A DNA stretch of 5,371 bases from Betaproteobacteria bacterium. GTDB lineage: Bacteria > Pseudomonadota > Gammaproteobacteria > Burkholderiales > Burkholderiaceae_C. Both the position numbers and the translations under genes were made by a program. The stretch lies in the NCBI GenBank assembly GCA_009918225.1, contig RGEP01000135.1:1-5371 (forward strand), read 5' to 3'. Shown in pieces: positions 1-5,295 of this stretch (position 1 is the first letter of the stretch; every line of letters starts with the position of its first letter). The notes beneath the pieces were generated by a model. It saw only the letters and a list, made by a program, of their open reading frames with translations. It did not search any database and had not been told where the DNA came from.

Positions 1-503
1 CGGTGCAGTTGCCAATCGCGCTCGCTCACATCGTTGGCCAGCACATAACCAGCCACGTGCTGCAGAGCGTCGGTTAGGGCCACACGCCGCGCGGTGCTGC
101 CGATCACGATCCCCAGCTCCACCTCATAGTCCAGGGCCACCGAGCCCGGCGGCAGGGGAAGGTCGTCATCCGGGCCGGCCAGTGCGGTGATGCTTTTGGA
201 AAACACGATGGGCTCGGTGGGGATGGCCATGCCCGCTTCAATCGCGTGTTGCCGGTAGTTCAGGCCCACACCCAAAAACTGGCGGATGCCCGCGATCGGC
301 GAGCCCAGGCGCGTGCCCTCGGGCACCACCGCCAAGCTGGGGCCGCGCGCAGCCACCTGGCGCGCCAGGTCAGCCAGGGCCGCCGGTGCCAGCCGATCGG
401 GGGTGATGTCGGGCAAGAGCGAAGACAGGTCTCGGATGCGACCTTCGTCATCCAGAAAGCCGGGTTTTTCGTGGCCCGCAGGGCCATGGCGCAAGAGCTT
501 CAT
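1..503 (-). CDS. Fumarylacetoacetate hydrolase (FAH) family protein, C-terminus cut by window edge
   Basis: The first 167 residues are present; the rest lies beyond position 1. FAH-family enzymes are cytosolic, Mg/Mn-dependent C-C hydrolases, isomerases or decarboxylases acting on 2-oxo or 1,3-diketo acids from aromatic and other ring breakdown. After a roughly 70-residue N-terminal part comes the family entry motif FLGVGLNYRQHA (about residues 76-87), then the acidic metal-binding segment LDYEVELGIVIG with likely ligands E127 and E129, and NDVSERDWQ with likely ligand D158. These fit the 2-hydroxyhepta-2,4-diene-1,7-dioate isomerase/acylpyruvase-like branch (usual length about 280). The ATG at 503 is the natural start (MKLLRHG). 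No good Shine-Dalgarno sequence precedes it; it follows the flavin reductase stop by 13 bp, so translation is probably coupled. It is the last visible gene of the minus-strand operon. The family is secure, the substrate unknown. Confidence 0.9.
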   Translation of the reverse strand, partial: MKLLRHGPAGHEKPGFLDDEGRIRDLSSLLPDITPDRLAPAALADLARQVAARGPSLAVVPEGTRLGSPIAGIRQFLGVGLNYRQHAIEAGMAIPTEPIVFSKSITALAGPDDDLPLPPGSVALDYEVELGIVIGSTARRVALTDALQHVAGYVLANDVSERDWQLH

Positions 504-516
504 GTTGAGAGACCGG

Positions 517-1218
517 CTACAAGCGGTCGATGGGGGTTTCGGTGCAGACGCCCGAATCTACAGCAGGGGCTGCACTTGCGGCGGTGTTCGCGTGTTCGGC
601 CGGTGCATGGCCAGCACCGGGGGCCTCGGCCATGGCGTATCGGTCGGCGCATCGAATGTAGAAGCTTGCGCCAAAGCGGGCCACGGGCGCGTAGTCCCTC
701 AGGTTGACCCGCCAGCGCTCGGTGTCGATCAAGCCCTCGCGTGCGGCCATCCATTGCACGCGCCCAAAGAAAACATAACGGCTGTCCGTCTCCATGGTCT
801 CATGCAGGACACATTCGAAGGCCACCGGGGCCTGCGCAATGCGCGGAGGCTGAACCGTCTGTGAGGGCACAGCAGACAGGCCCACCACTTCCAATTCGCT
901 GACCTGCGGCGGATGCGCTACGCCGCAGTCGTGCATTTGCTGGCCCATGGCCTCGTCGGCCATGTGCACCACAAATTCGCCGCTGCGCAGGATGTTGGCG
1001 GCCGTGTCCTTGAGCCGCCCGTCCTTCAGGCGGTTCAGGCTGATCATCACCAGCGGCGGGTCCTCGCCCACCATGTTGAACATGGAAAAGGGCGCCGCGT
1101 TGACCACACCGTTCTCGCCCAGCGTGGTGACCAGTGCGATCGGCCGCGGCACGATCAGGCTGGCCATCAGCTTGTAGCGGGGGTAGGCCGGCAGGCTGCG
1201 GAAGTCGACTTCGGTCAT
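517..1218 (-). CDS. Flavin reductase-like (DIM6/NTAB family) FMN-binding protein
   Basis: A 233-residue cytosolic protein of the flavin reductase-like family, whose members bind FMN in a split-barrel fold and often supply reduced flavin to a monooxygenase or act as oxidoreductases. Family features are PRPIALVTT (residues 24-32), the flavin-phosphate region NAAPFSMFN (40-48), DPPLVMISLNR, and DTAANILRSGEFVVH. The fold ends near residue 195; the last 39 residues are an Ala-rich, probably disordered tail. The ATG at 1218 is chosen because MTEVDFRSLP matches the usual beginning; an in-frame GTG at 1224 lies nearer the AGGAG at 1242-1238 and is a real alternative. An in-frame TTG at 1266 would add 16 unconvincing residues. 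It lies between the Bug gene (44-bp gap) and the FAH gene (13-bp gap). No partner monooxygenase is visible, so its acceptor is unknown. Confidence 0.87.
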   Translation of the reverse strand: MTEVDFRSLPAYPRYKLMASLIVPRPIALVTTLGENGVVNAAPFSMFNMVGEDPPLVMISLNRLKDGRLKDTAANILRSGEFVVHMADEAMGQQMHDCGVAHPPQVSELEVVGLSAVPSQTVQPPRIAQAPVAFECVLHETMETDSRYVFFGRVQWMAAREGLIDTERWRVNLRDYAPVARFGASFYIRCADRYAMAEAPGAGHAPAEHANTAASAAPAVDSGVCTETPIDRL

Positions 1219-1237
1219 GTGCACATTGTCGTGCCGA

Positions 1238-1257
1238 CTCCTGGGCCGTACCGGCCC
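1238..1257 (-). promoter_or_regulatory. Ribosome-binding site of the flavin reductase gene with adjoining hairpin
   Basis: Read on the minus strand, a perfect 6-bp stem with a 3-nt loop (GGGCCG-TAC-CGGCCC on the plus strand, 1243-1257) directly abuts an AGGAG at 1242-1238. The AGGAG is 13 nt from the GTG at 1224 and 19 nt from the ATG at 1218, somewhat far for either. The hairpin has no T-run, so it is not a standard terminator. It could protect a processed mRNA end or modulate access to the binding site, but that is inference from the sequence alone. Confidence 0.35.
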
Positions 1258-1262
1258 TGCGC

Positions 1263-2243
1263 TCAAACCACCACCTGCACGTTGGCCCGCTTGGCCACCG
1301 CCGACCAGGTGTCGATCTGCGAGCGGATCACCTTCACGAAGTCCTCACCCAATACCGGTGTGGAGCGCGGCAGGGTTTGCAGGTCCTCCAAGCGCGCGGC
1401 CACATCGGGCTTCCTCAGGATCTCGGGCATCAGCGCGGCCAGGCGCTGGGCGATCGGTGCGGGCAGGTTCTTCGGTCCAGACAGGCCCAGCCATTGCGAA
1501 CCGGTCATGGACGGGAAGCCCTGCTCGGCGAAAGTGGGGATGTTGGGGAAGGCCGCCAGGCGCTGCGGTGTGGAGATGGCCAGGGCCCGCAGCGAACCCG
1601 CCTTGAGCTGGGCCACATTGGTGGTGATGGGGTCGAACAGCCCATCGATCTGGCCCGACAGCAGGTCTTGCATCGCCGGCGCGCTGCCTTGGTAGGGCAC
1701 ATGGTCGTGCTCGGGCGCCTTGCCCTCGAGCTTGAGCATTTCGCCAAACAGGTGGTTTGCGCTGCCGATGCCCGAGGTGCCGTAGCGCACGGGCTTGGTC
1801 TTGGCCGTGTTCACGTACTGGGCCAGCGAGGTGTAGGGCGAAGCGCCCCTGACCAACAGCACCATGGGCGCCTCCACCAACATGGCCATGTGGGTGAAAT
1901 CGTTGATGGCGTCGAAGGGCATGGAGGTGCGCGTGGCCGCGGCGTAGATGTGCACGCTGGCGTGGCTCACGAGCAGCGTGTAGCCGTCGGCGGGCTGCTT
2001 GGCCACGAAGTCGGTTCCGATCAGGCCGCCGGCGCCCGGGCGGTTCTCCACGATCACCGATTGGCCCAGGGCTTGAGACAGGTGCGGCGCAATCAGGCGC
2101 GAAACCGTGTCCACCAGGCCTCCAGGCGGGAATTGCGCCACCAGCTTCACCGGGCCGCGTGCAGGCCAGGCGGACTGCGCGGACACCCAAGTGGGGCTGG
2201 ACAGCAAGGCGGCACCGGCCGCAAGAATGTGACGACGCTTCAT
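1263..2243 (-). CDS. Bug/TctC-type tripartite tricarboxylate transporter substrate-binding protein
   Basis: A 326-residue periplasmic binding protein of the Bug (TctC) family, which captures small carboxylates or other small molecules for tripartite tricarboxylate transporters and is greatly expanded in Burkholderiales. An N-terminal signal peptide (MKRRHILAAGAALLSSPTWVSA) has a likely cleavage after A22; the RRHIL start is also mildly Tat-like. Family landmarks in order are the ligand-pocket motif FPPGGLVD, VENRPGAGGLIGTDFVAK, PADGYTLL, the VPYQGSAPAMQDLLSGQIDGLFD segment (split: VPYQGSAPAM, then QDLLSGQIDGLFD) and a C-terminal helix region. The ATG at 2243 is favoured over the longer in-frame opening because it follows GAGGA with a 6-nt spacer and starts the signal peptide. 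It is first in the minus-strand operon and divergent from the racemase-like gene. No TctA/TctB membrane subunits are visible, as is common for orphan Bug proteins. Ligand unknown. Confidence 0.95.
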   Translation of the reverse strand: MKRRHILAAGAALLSSPTWVSAQSAWPARGPVKLVAQFPPGGLVDTVSRLIAPHLSQALGQSVIVENRPGAGGLIGTDFVAKQPADGYTLLVSHASVHIYAAATRTSMPFDAINDFTHMAMLVEAPMVLLVRGASPYTSLAQYVNTAKTKPVRYGTSGIGSANHLFGEMLKLEGKAPEHDHVPYQGSAPAMQDLLSGQIDGLFDPITTNVAQLKAGSLRALAISTPQRLAAFPNIPTFAEQGFPSMTGSQWLGLSGPKNLPAPIAQRLAALMPEILRKPDVAARLEDLQTLPRSTPVLGEDFVKVIRSQIDTWSAVAKRANVQVVV

Positions 2244-2303
2244 GGCGATTCCTCGAAGAGCCCGGGTACGGGGCTGGGGTTGAACGAAATGGCTCGCCAC
2301 AGG

Positions 2304-2320
2304 TGCATGAACTGTGCCAA
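2304..2320 (-). promoter_or_regulatory. Candidate sigma-54 (-24/-12) promoter for the Bug operon
   Basis: Read on the minus strand, the sequence TTGGCACAGTTCATGCA has a full TTGGCAC -24 element and an ATGCA -12 element. The GG and GC doublets are separated by exactly 10 nt, as in the TGGCAC-N5-TTGCA consensus, with one mismatch in the -12 box. Transcription would start near 2293, about 50 nt before the Bug start codon. No enhancer-binding regulator gene or upstream enhancer site is visible in the window. The remainder of the divergent gap (2244-2362) shows no convincing sigma-70 boxes on either strand. Confidence 0.35.
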
Positions 2321-2362
2321 GCTGGAACACGACTTGCTGATGCACACCCGATGGACCCCACG

Positions 2363-3097
2363 ATGAGCCCACCCGCGCCACCGCGTATCCTCTTGATCAA
2401 CCCCAACACCACGTCGGCGGTCACCGCGCGGCTGCAAGCCCATCTGCAGCCGAGGTTGCCCGCGGGCAGCGAGCTGTGGGCCCGCACCGCTGCCTTTGGC
2501 GCCCCCTACATTGCCTGCGAAAGCAGCCATGCGGTGGCCGCGCATGCGGTGCTGCAGGCCTGGGCGGCCGAGCCCACGGCCGATGCGGTGCTGATCGGCT
2601 GCTTTGGCGACCCGGGGCTCTTTGCCCTGCGCGAGCACGCGTCCGTACCGGTGACGGGATTGGCCGAAGCGGCCTTCATCGAGGCGGCCCGCCACGGGCC
2701 CTTTGCCGTGGTGACGGGCGGCGAGCGTTGGCGCCCCATGCTGCAGCGCTTGGCGCAGGCCCTGGGGTTCGGGCCGCAGCTGATGCATATCGAAACCATG
2801 GTCCCCAGCGGCGCGCAGATGCTCGCCGACCCGGCCTTGGCCCATGAGCACCTCGACCGCGCCATCGGGCAGGCCGCGGCCCACGGCGCACGGTCCATCA
2901 TCATTGGGGGGGCAGGTCTGGCCGGATGGGCTGCACGGCTGCAAGCGCAAGCCCCCGTGCCCCTCATCGACAGCGTCGAGGCTGGACTGCGCGTCTTGCT
3001 CAACCGCGAGATGCCTGCGCCCCCTCCGGCCCACCAGCCCCGCCCAGACTTGGTGCAGTGGCTCCCCAATCTGGGGCGTGCCGGCGCCCCTTCTTGA
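2363..3097 (+). CDS. Asp/Glu/hydantoin racemase superfamily protein with single catalytic cysteine
   Basis: A 244-residue cytosolic protein of the Asp/Glu racemase superfamily, closest in layout to hydantoin/allantoin racemases (family about 240-250 residues). It opens with the strand RILLINPNTTSAVT; the first catalytic loop is LIGCFGDPGL with C80. The second loop, normally GCAG with the partner cysteine, reads IIIGGAGLAG, so G183 stands where the second catalytic Cys is expected. A two-base racemisation mechanism is therefore doubtful; an isomerase, decarboxylase, hydrolase or altered racemase role is possible. The ATG at 2363 gives the shorter N-terminus; an in-frame ATG at 2351 adds MDPT. 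Neither has a clear Shine-Dalgarno sequence (only a GGA before 2363). It is first of the plus-strand gene set and divergent from the Bug gene. Family secure, reaction not. Confidence 0.9.
   Translation: MSPPAPPRILLINPNTTSAVTARLQAHLQPRLPAGSELWARTAAFGAPYIACESSHAVAAHAVLQAWAAEPTADAVLIGCFGDPGLFALREHASVPVTGLAEAAFIEAARHGPFAVVTGGERWRPMLQRLAQALGFGPQLMHIETMVPSGAQMLADPALAHEHLDRAIGQAAAHGARSIIIGGAGLAGWAARLQAQAPVPLIDSVEAGLRVLLNREMPAPPPAHQPRPDLVQWLPNLGRAGAPS
3073..3095 (+). terminator. Weak intrinsic terminator-like hairpin at the end of the racemase-like gene
   Basis: A perfect 6-bp GC stem (GGGGCG at 3073-3078 with CGCCCC at 3085-3090, 6-nt loop) is followed by TTCTT, overlapping the last codons of the racemase-like gene. 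The T-tract is short and interrupted, so at most it would attenuate transcription into the deacetylase gene. In GC-rich DNA such stems arise by chance. Confidence 0.25.
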
Positions 3098-3124
3098 ACA
3101 CCCCGATACCCGCGACCACCTCCT

Positions 3125-3157
3125 GTACACCCCCCGTACACCCCACGTACACCCATG
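3125..3157 (+). repeat. Three 11-bp direct repeats (GTACACCC core) ahead of the deacetylase gene
   Basis: GTACACCC begins at 3125, 3136 and 3147, an exact 11-bp period, giving GTACACCCCCC, GTACACCCCAC and GTACACCCATG. The array fills half of the 64-bp gap between the racemase-like and deacetylase genes and ends 4 bp before the start codon at 3162. A period close to one helical turn would place the copies on the same face of the DNA, as in iterated protein-binding sites. Simple slippage in a C-rich gap is the alternative. Confidence 0.7.
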
Positions 3158-3161
3158 CCCC

Positions 3162-4133
3162 ATGAGCACCTCTGCACCTCCTTATGCCGGTTCACTGCCC
3201 GACCACGGCCGCTTTGACTACCAGCCCATCACACGGCGCCCGTTCTGGCGCTGGCCCGGTGGCGCAGGCCTGGCGGTGTACCTGGCCGTCAACCATGAGC
3301 ACTTCGCCTTTGGAGAGGGACTGGGGGCCATGCTCGGTCCCGCCTCGCCCCAACCCGATGTGCTGAACTACAGCTGGCGCGAGTACGGCAACCGCGTCGG
3401 GGCATGGCGGTGTTTGGAATTGCTGGATGAACTCCGGCTGCCGGCTGCAGCCCTCATCAACACGGCCCTGTATGACCACTGCCCGGAGCTGGTGGCCGCT
3501 TGCGTGGCGCGCGGCGATGAACTGGTGGGCCACGGCCACACCAATGCCGAGCGCCAAGGGGTTTGGTCTGAAGAACAGGAGCGCGCACTGCTGGCCGACT
3601 GCCGTGCCCGCATGCAGCGGCACAGCGGACAGGCTGCACAGGGCTGGTTGTCACCGTGGATCAGCGAGAGCCGGCTCACACCCGATTTGCTGGCGGAAAC
3701 CGGCTACCGCTACAACCTGAACTGGTGCCATGACGACCAGCCCGTGGCCATGCGCACCCGCAGCGGCCAGCGTTTGTGGTCCATCCCCTATCCCCAGGAG
3801 CTCAACGACATCCCCATGATCATGGCGCGCCAGCTGGACGCCAAAGATTTCGCGCAAATGATCATCGACCAGTTCGATGAGATGCTGGAGCAGTCCCGCC
3901 ACCAGGCTTTGGTCATGGGCATCGCCCTGCACCCGTACATCGTGGGCCAGCCTTATCGCTTGCGTCACCTGCGCCGGGCGCTGCAGCACATCGCCGTGGC
4001 CAGCGGCCAAGCCCATGCGGGCACCGGTGTGTGGATCACCACCCCTGGGGCGATCTGCCAAGTGGCCCAGGACGTTCACGACGCTCAAGCCTCCCCGGCG
4101 GCAGCAGGGGGCCCAGCCCAGTCGCCCAGGTGA
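3162..4133 (+). CDS. Polysaccharide-deacetylase-fold hydrolase, PuuE/allantoinase-like
   Basis: A 323-residue protein of the carbohydrate esterase 4 (NodB-like) superfamily, in the PuuE-like branch that includes cofactor-independent allantoinases and cyclic imide hydrolases rather than true sugar deacetylases. There is no signal peptide, so it acts in the cytosol, which fits ring-amide hydrolysis better than cell-wall work. Visible features are VYLAVNHEHF in place of the usual TFDDG motif (N44-F48), ELVGHGHTNAE with H124 and H126 as the second histidine motif, GWLSPWISES as the third motif, and MGIALHPYIVGQPYRLRHL with the late conserved H257. The ATG at 3162 is the only sensible in-frame start outside the racemase gene, but no Shine-Dalgarno sequence precedes it. 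Its stop codon overlaps the ribosome-binding site of the dehydrogenase gene. Substrate unknown; a cyclic imide or ureide is plausible. Confidence 0.9.
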   Translation: MSTSAPPYAGSLPDHGRFDYQPITRRPFWRWPGGAGLAVYLAVNHEHFAFGEGLGAMLGPASPQPDVLNYSWREYGNRVGAWRCLELLDELRLPAAALINTALYDHCPELVAACVARGDELVGHGHTNAERQGVWSEEQERALLADCRARMQRHSGQAAQGWLSPWISESRLTPDLLAETGYRYNLNWCHDDQPVAMRTRSGQRLWSIPYPQELNDIPMIMARQLDAKDFAQMIIDQFDEMLEQSRHQALVMGIALHPYIVGQPYRLRHLRRALQHIAVASGQAHAGTGVWITTPGAICQVAQDVHDAQASPAAAGGPAQSPR

Positions 4134-4137
4134 AGGA
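4132..4137 (+). promoter_or_regulatory. Strong ribosome-binding site of the dehydrogenase gene
   Basis: GAAGGA lies 6 nt before the ATG at 4144 and overlaps the deacetylase stop codon (TGA at 4131-4133). It is the best Shine-Dalgarno sequence on the plus strand of this window. It decides the start of the dehydrogenase in favour of 4144, which places the repeat-rich extension inside the protein, and it suggests translational coupling with the gene before it. Confidence 0.75.
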
Positions 4138-4143
4138 TCGAAC

Positions 4144-5229
4144 ATGAGCGCTGCGAAACTGCTCCAAGCTGCATCCAAGGCCCCGCGAACACGCCCGCGA
4201 ACACGCCCGCAAACAGACCCTCGGAAAGGCCCACGAAACGGCCCACGACAGGACCCGCGAAAAGAACGCAGGGCTGCCGCAAGCCAGGGCCGCAGCAGCA
4301 CAGGGGCCTTGAGCCGCCCGGCGCGCACCGTCGGCCTCGTGGGCCTGGGCATCATGGGCCACCTCATGGCCCGTGCCCTGCGTCAGCAGGGCTATGAGGT
4401 CTGGGGGCATGACCCGCTGCCGTCGGCCCGCCAACGCTGCGCCAAGCTCGGCGTGCACACCCCCGGCTCGAACGCGCAGGTGGCCGCGCATGCGGACCTG
4501 CTCATCCTGTGCCTGCCCAGCACCCGTGCCTTGCAACAGGTGGTGCACGAGCTGTCGGCGGTGCCGGTGTCCGGCCCGGCGCAGGTGCTGGTGGAGTGCA
4601 GCACCTTGCCCTTGGCCGACAAGCAGGCCGCTGCTGCGGCCTTCAAGCGCCAGGGCCGACAGCTCCTGGACGCGCCCATCAGCGGCACGGCCACGCCGCA
4701 GCCGCAGGCCAACTGGATCATGTACCTCAGCGGCCCGGTGGCCGCCTGTCGCCAAGCAGCAGCCGTGGTGCAGGCCTTCACCCTCAAGGCGCCGCGCGTT
4801 GGCGCCTTCGGCGCCGGCATCCGCTTGAAGATCGCCGCCAACCACCTGGTGGGCATCTACAACGTGGCCTACGCCGAAATGGTGGCCCTGTGCCGTGCCA
4901 TGGGCCTGGACCCCAAGGTGGCGCTGGCCCACATGGCCGACAGCCCCTATATCGGCACCGGCCTGATGGCCTTGCGCATGCCCATGATGATCGAGCGCCA
5001 GTACGAGCCGGCCACCATGAAGATCGAGCTGTGGCAGAAGGACATGCAGGTGATCGGTGAAATGGCCCGAGCCGCGCAATGCCCGCTGCCGCTCTTGAAC
5101 ACCTGCGCATCCCTGTACACGGCTGCCATGGCCCAGGGGCGGGCGGCGCAGGACACAGCCGCCGTGGCCGAGGTGTTGGCGGGGCTGGCGGCCACCGGCG
5201 CTCGAAGCGGATCTCGCGGCGCGGCCTGA
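4144..5229 (+). CDS. NAD(P)-dependent 3-hydroxyisobutyrate dehydrogenase family oxidoreductase with Pro-Arg repeat extension
   Basis: A 361-residue cytosolic beta-hydroxyacid dehydrogenase (HIBADH/GarR/tartronate semialdehyde reductase group, usually about 290-300 residues). The Rossmann fold begins at TVGLVGLGIMG with GxGxxG at residues 67-72. The substrate loop reads DAPISGTATPQPQAN (from D176), where many relatives have PVSGG. The catalytic lysine motif GAGIRLKIAANHL gives K229 and N233. An all-helical C-terminal domain follows, including KDMQVIGEMA. Residues 1 to about 60 are extra, basic and rich in Pro/Arg, with seven tetrapeptide repeats at 14-41. The ATG at 4144 is chosen for its strong ribosome-binding site; an in-frame TTG at 4309 would give a normal-length 306-residue enzyme but has only a badly spaced AGGGG. 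It probably oxidises or reduces a small hydroxy acid/semialdehyde from the local pathway; the substrate is unknown. Confidence 0.9.
   Translation: MSAAKLLQAASKAPRTRPRTRPQTDPRKGPRNGPRQDPRKERRAAASQGRSSTGALSRPARTVGLVGLGIMGHLMARALRQQGYEVWGHDPLPSARQRCAKLGVHTPGSNAQVAAHADLLILCLPSTRALQQVVHELSAVPVSGPAQVLVECSTLPLADKQAAAAAFKRQGRQLLDAPISGTATPQPQANWIMYLSGPVAACRQAAAVVQAFTLKAPRVGAFGAGIRLKIAANHLVGIYNVAYAEMVALCRAMGLDPKVALAHMADSPYIGTGLMALRMPMMIERQYEPATMKIELWQKDMQVIGEMARAAQCPLPLLNTCASLYTAAMAQGRAAQDTAAVAEVLAGLAATGARSGSRGAA
4183..4266 (+). repeat. Seven in-frame 12-bp tandem repeats encoding Pro-Arg-x-x
   Basis: Seven consecutive 12-bp units, with no gaps, encode PRTR, PRTR, PQTD, PRKG, PRNG, PRQD and PRKE (residues 14-41 of the dehydrogenase). 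Units 1 and 2 are identical in DNA (CCGCGAACACGC). Proline is kept in all seven while its third codon base varies (G,G,G,T,A,A,G), and arginine is kept in six. This suggests the array is translated and that the protein sequence, not just the DNA, has been retained. CGA and AAA codons are frequent here, unlike the CGC/AAG-rich body of the gene. Confidence 0.93.
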
Positions 5230-5251
5230 GGCCCGCCTTCACCCGGCATGC

Positions 5252-5295
5252 GTTTTGCGTGTACTGGCTGGTATACCAGCGAGTGCACCAAAAAC
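5252..5295. promoter_or_regulatory. 44-bp interrupted palindrome, candidate operator ahead of the amidase gene
   Basis: The centre, GCTGGTATACCAGC at 5267-5280, is a perfect 14-bp palindrome. Symmetry continues outward about the point 5273/5274: 13 of 15 base pairs match across 5259-5288 and 18 of 22 across 5252-5295, ending in a GTTTT/AAAAC pair that touches the ATG at 5296. The TGGTATACCA core resembles dyads bound by GntR-family regulators (an inference by resemblance only). Neither side has a T-run after the stem, which argues against an intrinsic terminator. It fills most of the 66-bp gap between the dehydrogenase and amidase genes. Confidence 0.6.

Noticed and set aside
1219..1266. Upstream TTG start for the flavin reductase, overlapping the Bug stop codon
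   Set aside because: The added 16 residues are Arg/Pro-rich and do not match the family, and there is no ribosome-binding site before the TTG. The AGGAG lies downstream of it.
2259..2275. AGCCC-N7-GGGCT inverted repeat in the divergent intergenic region
   Set aside because: A 5-bp GC arm pair is too short to support an operator in this base composition, and no second copy is seen.
2240..3169. Long minus-strand open frame opposite the racemase-like gene
   Set aside because: No recognisable domain, and it would overlap both the divergent promoter region and a well-supported plus-strand gene. It is a GC-rich shadow frame.
4183..4266. CRISPR-like or iteron-like reading of the 12-bp repeats
   Set aside because: The units are contiguous without spacers, in frame with the gene, and vary mainly in ways that keep Pro and Arg, so a coding repeat explains them better.
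4036..5079. Long open frame (347 codons) on the minus strand opposite the dehydrogenase
   Set aside because: It is His/Gly/Ala/Arg-rich low-complexity translation typical of antisense frames in GC-rich genes, with no family motifs, and the opposite strand clearly encodes a dehydrogenase.
5223..5233. GGCC-TGA-GGCC hairpin across the dehydrogenase stop codon as a terminator
   Set aside because: The stem is only 4 bp and no T-run follows. Such stems are frequent by chance in GC-rich DNA.
5252..5295. The 44-bp palindrome as an intrinsic terminator
   Set aside because: On neither strand is the stem followed by a run of T, and the symmetry reaches right up to a start codon. An operator fits better.
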